DNA from: Candidatus Sulfopaludibacter sp. SbA3
Lineage (GTDB): Bacteria; Acidobacteriota; Terriglobia; Bryobacterales; Bryobacteraceae
Assembly: GCA_900290315.1 (NCBI GenBank)
Contig: OKRF01000212.1
Span: forward strand, 4,795-10,225
Length of the DNA: 5,431 nt
Reading direction: 5' to 3'
Numbering within the stretch: the stretch's first letter is position 1; the number at the start of each line of letters is the position of its first letter. The notes beneath the pieces were generated by a model. That model did not search any database. It was not told where the DNA came from and worked only from the letters and a program-made list of their open reading frames with translations. This document shows, in pieces, positions 1 through 5,431 of this stretch. A program made the position numbers and the translations under genes.

Positions 1-1
1 G

Positions 2-895
2 TGGCGGGCGGTTCCCAACTTCTATGGGTCGGCCGGAGACTCGCGGCATTATGTGATCGACCACCTTGCCGGCTCAATCCAGTTTGGCGATGGCGTGAAC
101 GGCTTGATTCCGCCGGCTGGTTCCAATAATATCCGGATGGCGATGTATCAGACGGGCGGCGGAGCGAGCGGCAACAAGGCGGCGGGTACGATCAACGTGT
201 TAAAGACCACGCTTCCCACGGTGGACAAAGTCGTGAACTGGCGCGATGCGGAGGGCGGAGCCGATCCGGAAACGGTCGATTCGCTGGTCCAACGCGCGCC
301 AGCCGTGCTGCGCCACAGGGGCCGGGCGGTCTCCGCCCAGGATTTCGAGGATCTGGCGCGCGCCGCCACGCCCGAAGTGGCGCTGGTCAAGTGCGTTCCG
401 CTTCGCAATCTCGCTACGGATCCGGATGGCAAGCGAGTCAGTCCCGGCACAGTGAGCGTGATCATCGTGCCGTACTCGCGCCAGCATCGCCCGTTGCCCA
501 GCTACGAACTGATTCAGCGCGTCTGGTCCTACCTTGCGAGCAGGCAATCGGCGGCCGTGGACCTGGTGGTGGTGGGGCCCGAATATCTCGCGATTGAGAT
601 CACGGCGGAAGTGGCACTGGAATCCGCGGAGAAGTTGTCGTCGATCGACGAAGCCATCCAAAGCACGCTGGAGGATTTCCTGGATCCGGTGAATGGCGGG
701 CCAGACGGCCTCGGGTGGAGCTTCGGGCGCCTGCCACATCGTTCGGACATGTTTTCGAGGATCCACTCGGTGGATGGAGTCGATCACGTGGCGACGTTGG
801 ACATGAAAACCGTGGAACCACGGGGGGGAGTAACAGACACCGGCCGGTTTCTGGTGTGTCCGGGTCCGGTGCACGTCCGCTACACGCTGGTTTGA
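2..895 (+). CDS. Baseplate J/gp47-like assembly protein, 5'-truncated by window edge
   Basis: This is the C-terminal part of a baseplate wedge protein of the kind found in contractile tails and eCIS particles (Afp11-like, P2 gpJ / T4 gp6 relatives). The reading frame is open from base 2 to the TGA at 893-895, giving 297 visible residues. An internal GTG at 53 is not the real start, because the preceding 17 codons already match the family, with a W-R-V-x-F-Y-S-x-D-S-R-H-Y pattern leading into D-H-L-A-G-x-I-x-FGDG-x-x-G. Other family signs are the RAPAVLRHRGRAVSAQDFE segment (about residues 98-116), the VSVIIVP strand (about residues 152-158), and DPVNGGPDGLGWSFGR (about residues 228-243), which is typical of the J-like C-terminal domain. 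The protein should act in the cytosol, in the ring that joins the spike and hub to the sheath. The next gene is a shorter paralogue that starts 16 bases after this stop, a pairing usual in eCIS loci. The missing N-terminus lies upstream of the window. Family assignment is confident; the exact subfamily (from memory, the 'putative baseplate assembly protein' TIGR02243 type) is less so. Confidence 0.9.
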   Translation, partial: WRAVPNFYGSAGDSRHYVIDHLAGSIQFGDGVNGLIPPAGSNNIRMAMYQTGGGASGNKAAGTINVLKTTLPTVDKVVNWRDAEGGADPETVDSLVQRAPAVLRHRGRAVSAQDFEDLARAATPEVALVKCVPLRNLATDPDGKRVSPGTVSVIIVPYSRQHRPLPSYELIQRVWSYLASRQSAAVDLVVVGPEYLAIEITAEVALESAEKLSSIDEAIQSTLEDFLDPVNGGPDGLGWSFGRLPHRSDMFSRIHSVDGVDHVATLDMKTVEPRGGVTDTGRFLVCPGPVHVRYTLV

Positions 896-911
896 GAGCA
901 ACGACTGAGAT

Positions 912-1878
912 ATGCCGCTTACGCTACCCAACTTGGATGACCGGACGTTCAGCGACCTGGTGGGACGAGGGGTTGAACATGATCCCGGGGATCGCCCCGG
1001 AATGGACCAATTACAACCCTGCCGACCCGGGGGTCACGCTCATCGAATTGTTCGCGTACGTGACTGAAGTTCTGATCTACCGGCTGAATCAGATTACCGA
1101 TGACGACCTGCTGGCCTACCTGAAGCTGCTCAACGGACCGGATTGGCAACTCGCCCCGGGGGCGGATCCGGCGGTGGAGATGAAGCAGGCGATCCTGGCG
1201 CTGGATACGCCCCAGCGGGCAGTCACGCCGGAGGATTTCGAGACCATGGCGCTCGCGGCCGATCCTGGTGTGGCCCGCGCCCACGCGGTGCCGGACTGCT
1301 ATCTCTGGGCGCCGCACCGGGGAGCGCGCGAGAACCGGCCCGGGCACGTTTCGGTAGTTATCGTTCCCAAGGACGCCTCGGACCCGAACGAAGCCGCATT
1401 AGTGGTTGAAGCGGTAAGAAAGTTCCTAGAACCGCGCCGGCTGCTGGCCACACGTCTGCACGTCGGCACGCCGCGCTACGTGAAGGCGCGCGTGCGCCTG
1501 ACGGTGACCATGCAACCAGGAGCGTCGGAGGCGTATGTGCGCGACGAGGCAATTCGACGCATGCGGCGCTTTTTCGATCCTGTCTCCGGCGGCGCCGATG
1601 GCCAAGGGTGGCCGTTCGGGCGCGCGGTTTACGTTTCGGAGATCTACGAAATGCTGGACGCGATTCCGGAGGTTGACTTTGTGAGTCACAGTGTTGATTC
1701 CGCCAGCGGGCGCACACTAGACGAATTGATTGCGCCGGAAAGTCCGGAGCGCATCCAGCGCTCATCAACAGGCGACGTGATCGCGCTCCTGCTGGATCCC
1801 GATGAGTTGATTCAGCCGGAGATTGACGAGGACGAAATCGTAATGGCAGAGATGCACCCTCCGGGAAGAAAGGTCTAA
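912..1878 (+). CDS. Second baseplate J-like protein (Afp12-like), apparently frameshifted near its start
   Basis: This is a shorter paralogue of the preceding baseplate protein. The natural start is ATG 912, which reads MPLTLPNLDDRTFSDLV, the standard N-terminus of this family. That frame then runs into a TGA at 1065-1067 (51 codons). The rest of the protein continues in another frame from GAC 964: DEGLNMIPGIAPEWTNYNP, then DPGVTLIELFAYVTEVLIYRLNQ, exactly what should follow. Removing one G from the GGG at 962-964 restores a continuous protein of about 321 residues. Later landmarks match the upstream paralogue: RAVTPEDFE, GHVSVVIVP, FDPVSGGADGQGWPFGR and an IPEVDFV end to the core, followed by an acidic tail rich in D and E. 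If the frameshift is real, translation of the main frame could begin at ATG 937 or at ATG 979; the latter has GAGGGG six bases upstream. Either would lose the first 8-22 family residues. A gene caller could also extend this frame back to 715, but that part overlaps the upstream gene and has no family resemblance. The likely role is a second baseplate wedge subunit. Function is confident; whether the gene is broken or the base is an assembly error cannot be told here. Confidence 0.85.
960..966 (+). other. Inferred single-base frameshift site
   Basis: Codons AGC GAC CTG GTG (951-962) are in the frame of ATG 912. The family-like sequence resumes with GAC GAG GGG TTG at 964, one base out of phase. 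The extra base is one G of the GGG at 962-964. There is no stop codon or obvious slippery heptamer at the junction, which argues against a classic programmed +1 shift and for a mutation or sequence error. Confidence 0.75.
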
Positions 1879-1881
1879 CGC

Positions 1882-2538
1882 ATGGCGGCCGCGGCAAACC
1901 AGCAATCGACGGGTGTCTTGCTTCGTCACTTACCGGCAGTCTACCAGGAGCAGCCGGGAAGTCTTGCGGTGTTCCTGGCTGCCTGCGAAGCGATTCTGCT
2001 GGGCGGCGGCGACTCCAGTACTGGCGCGGTGCGAGGCCTTGAGGAGTCGATCTCCCGCCTGCATACCTACCTGGATCCATACCAGACGCCCTCCGATTTC
2101 CTGCCGTGGCTGGCGGGATGGCTGGCACTCAGCCTGCGGGCTGACCTGGACCAGGCGAAGCAGGCCGAAGTGGTGGCACGAATCGTACCGATGTACCATT
2201 GGTGGGGTACACGGAAAGGCATGGAGGAGATGCTGGCGCTGCTGACTGACGGCCGCCCGACCATCGTGGAACCCGAGGCTGAGGCGCTGGAGGTGGGACG
2301 CGCCATTGTGGGACGCACCACCCGGCTTGGCCGGGAGCGGCCCCACTACTTTCAAGTGAGCGTGGAGTTGTCCGGGGCGCCCGATCAGCCGACGCGAGAG
2401 CGCATCGAAGGGCTGGCGAGAGAGATCGTCGAACTGGCGAAACCAGCGCACACGTATTACTCGCTGGAGATTACCACCCGGGCTCCCAGAATATCGGGTG
2501 GCCGCCGGAAACCGTCGCCGCAGGAGGAGATAATCTGA
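1882..2538 (+). CDS. Phage tail protein I-like baseplate protein
   Basis: This 218-residue protein is of the P2 gpI type (from memory, the 'phage tail protein' domain TIGR02242), which completes the baseplate wedge next to the J-like proteins. Visible family landmarks, in order, are LLRHLPAVYQ (residues 13-22), a helical FLAACEAIL stretch (31-39), LDPYQTPSDFLPWLAGWLAL (64-83), and the IVPMYHWWGTRKGMEEMLAL helix (101-120), which carries the conserved 'GT-x-x-G' signature. Next come a TIVEPEAEA segment (127-135) and a beta-rich end with HYFQVSVEL (155-163) and KPAHTYYSLEI (187-197), where the P-A-H-T motif is characteristic. The tail from about residue 200 is basic (GGRRK) and probably disordered. 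ATG 1882 lies 3 bases after the upstream stop, with AAGAAAGG ending 8 bases before it. The gene ends in TGATG, overlapping the next start by one base, so the two are probably translationally coupled. Length and motif order are normal, with no sign of damage. Confidence 0.9.
   Translation: MAAAANQQSTGVLLRHLPAVYQEQPGSLAVFLAACEAILLGGGDSSTGAVRGLEESISRLHTYLDPYQTPSDFLPWLAGWLALSLRADLDQAKQAEVVARIVPMYHWWGTRKGMEEMLALLTDGRPTIVEPEAEALEVGRAIVGRTTRLGRERPHYFQVSVELSGAPDQPTRERIEGLAREIVELAKPAHTYYSLEITTRAPRISGGRRKPSPQEEII
2522..2527 (+). promoter_or_regulatory. Ribosome-binding site for the 2538 gene
   Basis: AGGAGG lies inside the last codons of the gpI-like gene, 10 bases before ATG 2538. It supports the overlapping TGATG stop/start as the true junction and coupled translation. 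Confidence 0.7.
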
Positions 2539-3539
2539 TGGTTATAAAGAAGGTACCTGCCGCCAAGCGCCTGCACTACTTCACCGGACAACTGCTGGTT
2601 GACGACGACTTCACGGCTGAGCAGGACTATCACGTGGGCGGTTCGCGCCGGCACGCGAGCACGCTTCACACCTGGGGAGTGATCGCAGGACTGGACGTGG
2701 TGCAACAGGGCGAGCACGAAATCGGCGTGACCGCGGGCACCGCCATCGACGCGAGCGGGAGACAGATCGTCCTGCAGTCTGGCGAACGGCTCGCCGTTGA
2801 GCCGGCTGCAACCCTCACCGCGTACGTGGTTGTCTCCGCGGCTGAAGGCGCCGAGGACGTCGACCGTTCCACCGAGGAGGAAAACTACACACGCACCACC
2901 GAATACACCGTTCTCCAGATAGGGCCGGACGCACCCGCACTGGACGGATCTGTGGTCCAACTGGCGAAATTGCAATTGGATGCGAGCGGGCGCATCGCCT
3001 CCATCGACACTTCAGTGCGCCGATCGGCCGGGTCGCTGATCGCGCCCGCATCGGTCGGCAATCCGCACCTGGCGGACGGGACAGTCACGCTTCCTAAGCT
3101 CCATGCGACGCTGCGCAGCGGATGGATCCGGATGCCATTCAAGCCGAGCTTCTTCGACGAGTCCGGAGCCGGGGCCAAGAGTTTCCTGATCGGTGTCACG
3201 AAAGCGCGTTGCGACGCGCAGGGGGCCAAAGGGACCATGGCAATTCCGGTTCCGGCGGGGGCTAACAGGCTCAAGACCTTCGTGCTGGCCGGGATGCGAA
3301 ACAGCGGCCAGTTGAATATCGAATTGTGGCGGTGCGGTTGGAATAACAAGAAAAATCAAGCCGACGCGGAGCAGCTACTCCCAGCGGATAAGACGAAGAT
3401 TCGGGGGGCTCCCTTCAACTTGAGGGTTCCTATCGACAAACCGCTCGATTCGGAGACGAACGCTGTGGCAGTATATGTGGAAGCGGTAGGGGAATCGGAG
3501 ATCAATCTGGTGGCGGCGGAGTTCGAGTGGAGCGTTTGA
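2538..3539 (+). CDS. Modular tail/baseplate-associated protein with conserved N-terminal module and beta-rich C-terminus (putative fibre-like)
   Basis: This 333-residue protein has no signal peptide or membrane segment. Residues 9-52 form a module I recognise from proteins encoded beside gpI-like genes in phage-tail-like loci: RLHYFTGQLL, then DDDFTAEQDYH, then RRH and TWGVIAGLDV. Residues 53-100 continue as short strands with a G-T-A-I-D-A-S-G-R-Q turn, typical of the same module. Residues 105-125 are acidic. Residues 173-192 (VGNPHLADGTVTLPKLHAT) resemble the 'LADG-V-T-K-L' linker repeats of tail fibre proteins. Residues 195-333 look like an all-beta domain ending in FEWSV, with two cysteines (225 and 266). 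The N-terminal half probably attaches to the particle and the C-terminal half may bind a target or stabilise the tip. This split is inference from motif style. The gene overlaps the upstream stop by one base and is followed after one base by the next ATG, so it sits firmly within the operon. An alternative is a structural collar or baseplate cover protein with no receptor role. Confidence 0.7.
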   Translation: MVIKKVPAAKRLHYFTGQLLVDDDFTAEQDYHVGGSRRHASTLHTWGVIAGLDVVQQGEHEIGVTAGTAIDASGRQIVLQSGERLAVEPAATLTAYVVVSAAEGAEDVDRSTEEENYTRTTEYTVLQIGPDAPALDGSVVQLAKLQLDASGRIASIDTSVRRSAGSLIAPASVGNPHLADGTVTLPKLHATLRSGWIRMPFKPSFFDESGAGAKSFLIGVTKARCDAQGAKGTMAIPVPAGANRLKTFVLAGMRNSGQLNIELWRCGWNNKKNQADAEQLLPADKTKIRGAPFNLRVPIDKPLDSETNAVAVYVEAVGESEINLVAAEFEWSV

Positions 3540-3540
3540 G

Positions 3541-4041
3541 ATGGCGGACGACATAGTGGTAGCGCGCGGCGCCGCGCGGGACATCAGCAAGTCCCAGGAA
3601 GATGGGCGGACGACCATTCGCTTCTGGCTGCAGAAAACGGACGGCCGCAAGATTCCCGTGGAAGCGCACTGGGACGAGGCGATCCAGCCAAACGATCTCC
3701 TGGAGGTCACGGGTACCAGCGATGTGGAAGGGACCCTGCACGCAACGGCGATTCGCAAGACAGCCACGACACCCAAGCCAATCCCTCCAGCGGTGAAGAC
3801 TCAGTGGGTGGTGGTCTTGCTGGCAGCGATATTTGGGCGCTTGCTGGCTTGGGTCTTCACGGTTTTGGAGTCCGGAATCTCGCACGCGAAAACCACACCT
3901 TCCACCAGCGTCATCCTGGCGATTCTGCTTTCCGTTGCAGTGGTGAATTTGAAGGTAAAGGAGCGCCGTGGGCTCCATTCGGGCCTGACGGCCGGCGGCG
4001 CCCTGGTGTTGGCGGTCATCCTGGCATACATAGAGCGTTGA
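3541..4041 (+). CDS. Three-helix membrane protein with shared N-terminal FWL/EVTG/GTL domain (paralogue 1)
   Basis: This is a 166-residue protein of no family I can name. Residues 6-73 form a small, beta-looking domain with FWL at 28-30, KIPVE at 37-41, an N-D-L-L-EVTG stretch at 51-58 and GTL at 64-66 followed by ATAIR. The spacing of strands and the G-D/N-x-x-EVTG turn recall OB-fold-like domains; that is a structural guess. A proline-rich linker (77-83) leads to three hydrophobic helices at about 88-109, 121-137 and 148-164. The basic loop between helices 2 and 3 (KVKERR, 138-143) suggests that this loop and the N-terminal domain are cytosolic and the C-terminus is outside. The start ATG 3541 is one base after the upstream TGA, with GGAG eight bases before it. 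The two genes that follow share the N-terminal domain. The location among tail genes suggests an accessory role at the membrane, such as an anchor, sensor or self-protection. None of these is shown by the sequence alone. Confidence 0.8.
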   Translation: MADDIVVARGAARDISKSQEDGRTTIRFWLQKTDGRKIPVEAHWDEAIQPNDLLEVTGTSDVEGTLHATAIRKTATTPKPIPPAVKTQWVVVLLAAIFGRLLAWVFTVLESGISHAKTTPSTSVILAILLSVAVVNLKVKERRGLHSGLTAGGALVLAVILAYIER

Positions 4042-4048
4042 GGAAACT

Positions 4049-4558
4049 ATGGCGAGCGAGCCGTTCGAAGGGATTGTAAGCGAGTTGGAGCGCAGTGGCG
4101 CGGGAGACGGAGCAGTGAGTACTTTCTGGCTGATCGCGGATAACGGAACACGTGCATTCGTGGAATTCCATCGGGATCTGCCGTTGAGGAATGGGGATCG
4201 GGTGGAAGTCACGGGAGAAAGAGACAGCCAGGGCACGCTGCAAGGGACGTCGATTCGAGACGTCAGGGTCGCGGCGAAGCCTGACCCGGTCAAGGCTCTG
4301 GAGTGGCGACGCTTGATGTTGTCCGTCGTGGTGTCACCGCTTATCGGTGGTCTAGCCGAGTTCTCAAGGGGCAAAGGCCCGGGCCTGGAGATCATAGGCC
4401 AGATCATTTTGTATTTCCCGGTCTCGTTCTTCGCCTGTCTGATTCTTACGAACCTGTTGGTGAACTACCGGAGGGCGATTCACACAGTAATTTCGGCGGC
4501 GCTGGTCCTGCCGGTTGCTTTCTTGTTTCTAGTCATCGGGGATAAGCTGTTTCAGTGA
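4049..4558 (+). CDS. Three-helix membrane protein with shared N-terminal FWL/EVTG/GTL domain (paralogue 2)
   Basis: This 169-residue protein is the second copy of the family. Residues 5-73 repeat the pattern of its neighbour: FEGIVSELERS at the front, FWL at 26-28, AFVEF at 36-40, GDRVEVTG at 49-56 and GTL at 62-64 followed by GTSIR. The linker AAKPDP leads to three hydrophobic segments at about 88-103, 113-137 and 144-164. The short basic loop NYRRAIH between helices 2 and 3 gives the same predicted orientation as paralogue 1: N-terminus inside, C-terminus outside. Outside the shared domain, the helices are not obviously alike in sequence, though number, spacing and loop charge are. The start ATG 4049 is 7 bases after the upstream stop, with GAGGAAA overlapping that stop as ribosome-binding site. 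Function is unknown. I infer it works with the genes on either side, perhaps as a hetero-oligomer in the membrane. Confidence 0.8.
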   Translation: MASEPFEGIVSELERSGAGDGAVSTFWLIADNGTRAFVEFHRDLPLRNGDRVEVTGERDSQGTLQGTSIRDVRVAAKPDPVKALEWRRLMLSVVVSPLIGGLAEFSRGKGPGLEIIGQIILYFPVSFFACLILTNLLVNYRRAIHTVISAALVLPVAFLFLVIGDKLFQ

Positions 4559-4576
4559 GAGAGGAGCGAGGGGAAT

Positions 4577-5209
4577 ATGAAGATACAAGGAACAGTCGCA
4601 CAACTGGAACGGAAACCTGGCACGGCTACACCACTTGCCTTCTGGCTGGTGACCGCCAAGGACAAGATACCTGTGGAGTCAGGAGTGGATTCGCCCATCG
4701 CGGAGGGTGAAACGGTTGAGGTGGTTGGCGACACCAATAGTAACGGGACGCTGATCGCACAGGCGATCAGCAAGGTGACCGCGGCTCCTCCGGGACCATT
4801 TCCATGGAAACCGGTGTTAGTGGCGGCAGTGGTTCTGATCGCCGTGTACGGGGTTTACCAACTCCTGCAACCAGCGGCGAACAGCACATATACGGTGCGG
4901 GCGACCCACTGTAATATAGCGGAGCCAAACGTCACTGTGACGTTGACAAATGCCAAGGGTGTCACATTGACCGAGCCAACGAATTCGGTGGGGCTCTCCA
5001 CGTTCTCCAAACTCACGGCGGGAACCTATTCCCTGCAGGCCGGTGTGGCTAGGAGGGCGGGCATCGTGATCGACGGCAAGACGGCTTATCCGGTGGTCAC
5101 GATCGATACGACGGGAAGTGACTTGTGCGTAATACCTCACAAGCCAATTCCGTTTAATCCGAAGTTGTTCGAAGAAATCGAAAAGTCTAAACCGGCCCCT
5201 GCTAAATAG
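4577..5209 (+). CDS. Single-pass membrane protein: shared N-terminal domain plus predicted periplasmic beta-sandwich (paralogue 3)
   Basis: This is a 210-residue protein. Residues 1-68 are the same small domain as in the two preceding genes: KIQGTVAQLER, FWL at 22-24, KIPVE at 30-34, GETVEVVG at 44-51 and GTL at 57-59 followed by AQAIS. A proline-rich stretch and a lysine (PPGPFPWK, 71-78) precede one hydrophobic helix (79-97), which should leave the N-terminus in the cytosol. Residues 104-187 then look like an extracytoplasmic Ig-like or carboxypeptidase-regulatory-like beta-sandwich: NVTVTLTNAKG, a GLSTFSKLTAGTYSLQ segment with the typical 'L-x-x-G-x-Y' turn, and VVTIDTTG. Cys112 and Cys184 lie at the two ends of this domain and could form a disulfide in the periplasm. 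The tail (188-210) is proline- and lysine-rich and possibly disordered. The start ATG 4577 follows GAGGAG (10 bases) and AGGGG (3 bases) upstream. Replacement of the multi-helix part by a soluble domain marks this as the outward-facing member of the set. Function is unknown. Confidence 0.8.
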   Translation: MKIQGTVAQLERKPGTATPLAFWLVTAKDKIPVESGVDSPIAEGETVEVVGDTNSNGTLIAQAISKVTAAPPGPFPWKPVLVAAVVLIAVYGVYQLLQPAANSTYTVRATHCNIAEPNVTVTLTNAKGVTLTEPTNSVGLSTFSKLTAGTYSLQAGVARRAGIVIDGKTAYPVVTIDTTGSDLCVIPHKPIPFNPKLFEEIEKSKPAPAK

Positions 5210-5241
5210 TAGTTCGAGCATCAGAGAGTAAGACAGATAAA

Positions 5242-5247
5242 AAGGAG
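5242..5247 (+). promoter_or_regulatory. Strong ribosome-binding site for the 5255 gene
   Basis: AAGGAG lies 7 bases before ATG 5255 in a purine-rich leader (5231-5254). It fixes the start of the partial gene at the right edge. No hairpin or promoter-like pair of boxes is evident in the 45-base gap 5210-5254, so the gene probably shares the upstream transcript. The strong site suggests comparatively high translation. Confidence 0.7.
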
Positions 5248-5254
5248 AAAGAAA

Positions 5255-5431
5255 ATGGGATTAGGAGACGATTGGGCACAATGCATGAGTTCGAACGGTT
5301 TACCGGTCATCACCCTCGATGACCTCAATGAGGTGAAGGAATTCATCGAAGAAATCCACCAGGCGTGGGAGGCCGCGGGCGGAGACGAGGAAATGACCCT
5401 CGCGGGCCTGGCGGCTCTCGGCGCCGCAACC
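5255..5431 (+). CDS. Small acidic protein of unknown function, 3'-truncated by window edge
   Basis: The frame from ATG 5255 stays open to the last base, giving 59 visible residues. It begins MGLGDDWAQCMSSNGLPV, then ITLDDLNEVKEFIEEIHQAW, which looks like an amphipathic helix rich in glutamate, then EAAGGDEEMTLAGLAALGAAT, where a small-residue-rich hydrophobic stretch is starting as the window ends. The start is supported by the AAGGAG site and by a clear switch to coding-like sequence. I do not recognise a named family. The pattern of a short acidic helical head followed by an Ala/Gly-rich segment is compatible with a small secreted or membrane-inserting protein, such as a cargo peptide of the injection system. 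It could equally be a structural or chaperone-like subunit. Only the rest of the gene can decide. Confidence 0.7.
   Translation, partial: MGLGDDWAQCMSSNGLPVITLDDLNEVKEFIEEIHQAWEAAGGDEEMTLAGLAALGAAT

Noticed and set aside
715..911. Upstream extension of the second baseplate gene's main frame, starting at ATG 715
   Set aside because: It overlaps the end of the first baseplate gene for about 180 bases and encodes nothing family-like; the family N-terminus starts at ATG 912 in another frame.
200..931. Minus-strand open frame of 243 codons
   Set aside because: It is a shadow of the first baseplate gene, rich in H and R without recognisable motifs.
1358..2128. Long minus-strand open frame (256 codons)
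   Set aside because: Its arginine- and proline-rich product is typical of an antisense shadow of GC-rich genes, and it covers two convincing + strand genes.
3563..3578. Perfect 16-bp palindrome CGCGCGGCGCCGCGCG near the start of the first membrane gene
   Set aside because: It falls on GC-rich alanine/arginine/glycine codons and has no second copy I could find; chance is the simpler explanation.
3502..4407. Minus-strand open frame of 301 codons under the membrane genes
   Set aside because: The + strand genes there have ribosome-binding sites, paralogy and membrane helices; the minus-strand product has no coherent domain.
5210..5254. Possible terminator or promoter in the largest gap between genes
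   Set aside because: No stem-loop with a T-run and no convincing -35/-10 pair; it is a purine-rich leader with a ribosome-binding site.

Overview
The window is gene-dense, fairly GC-rich and read entirely from the + strand. It is one piece of a phage-tail-like contractile injection system locus (eCIS / Afp-PVC / 'phage tail-like particle' class). The style of the baseplate proteins and the composition are compatible with a soil bacterium such as an Acidobacteriota (Solibacter/Bryobacter-like) member. That taxonomic guess rests on general resemblance only. No integrase, transposase, lysis, capsid or terminase gene is visible, so the tail genes look like a domesticated injection machine rather than a prophage, within the limits of 5.4 kb.

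Layout. (1) Bases 2-1878 hold two tandem baseplate J/gp47-like genes (Afp11/Afp12 type). The first is cut by the left edge of the window. The second appears to carry a one-base frameshift near its start: the canonical N-terminus is encoded in one frame, and the rest of the protein continues in another. (2) Bases 1882-2538 encode a P2 gpI-like tail/baseplate protein. (3) Bases 2538-3539 encode a modular protein with the N-terminal module common in such loci (YF-GQLL-DDF-EQDYH) and a beta-rich C-terminal half, perhaps a fibre or baseplate decoration. (4) Bases 3541-5209 hold three consecutive genes that share a ~65-residue N-terminal domain (FWL ... EV(T/V)G ... GTL ... I) but differ after it. 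Two have three predicted membrane helices. The third has one helix followed by a predicted periplasmic beta-sandwich with two cysteines. I do not recognise a named family for this set, and it is the most novel part of the window. (5) From 5255 to the right edge runs the start of a small acidic protein with a strong ribosome-binding site.

The genes are separated by -1 to 45 bases, with start/stop overlap or close coupling and no terminator-like hairpin between them, so they are probably one operon. A working picture is as follows. The baseplate proteins and gpI-like protein form the wedge of the contractile baseplate, and the modular protein sits on its outside or tip. The three membrane proteins all have the same predicted orientation, with the shared domain in the cytosol. 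They could tether the particle to the inner membrane or sense or modulate its firing. The first three roles rest on family resemblance; the membrane role is inference.
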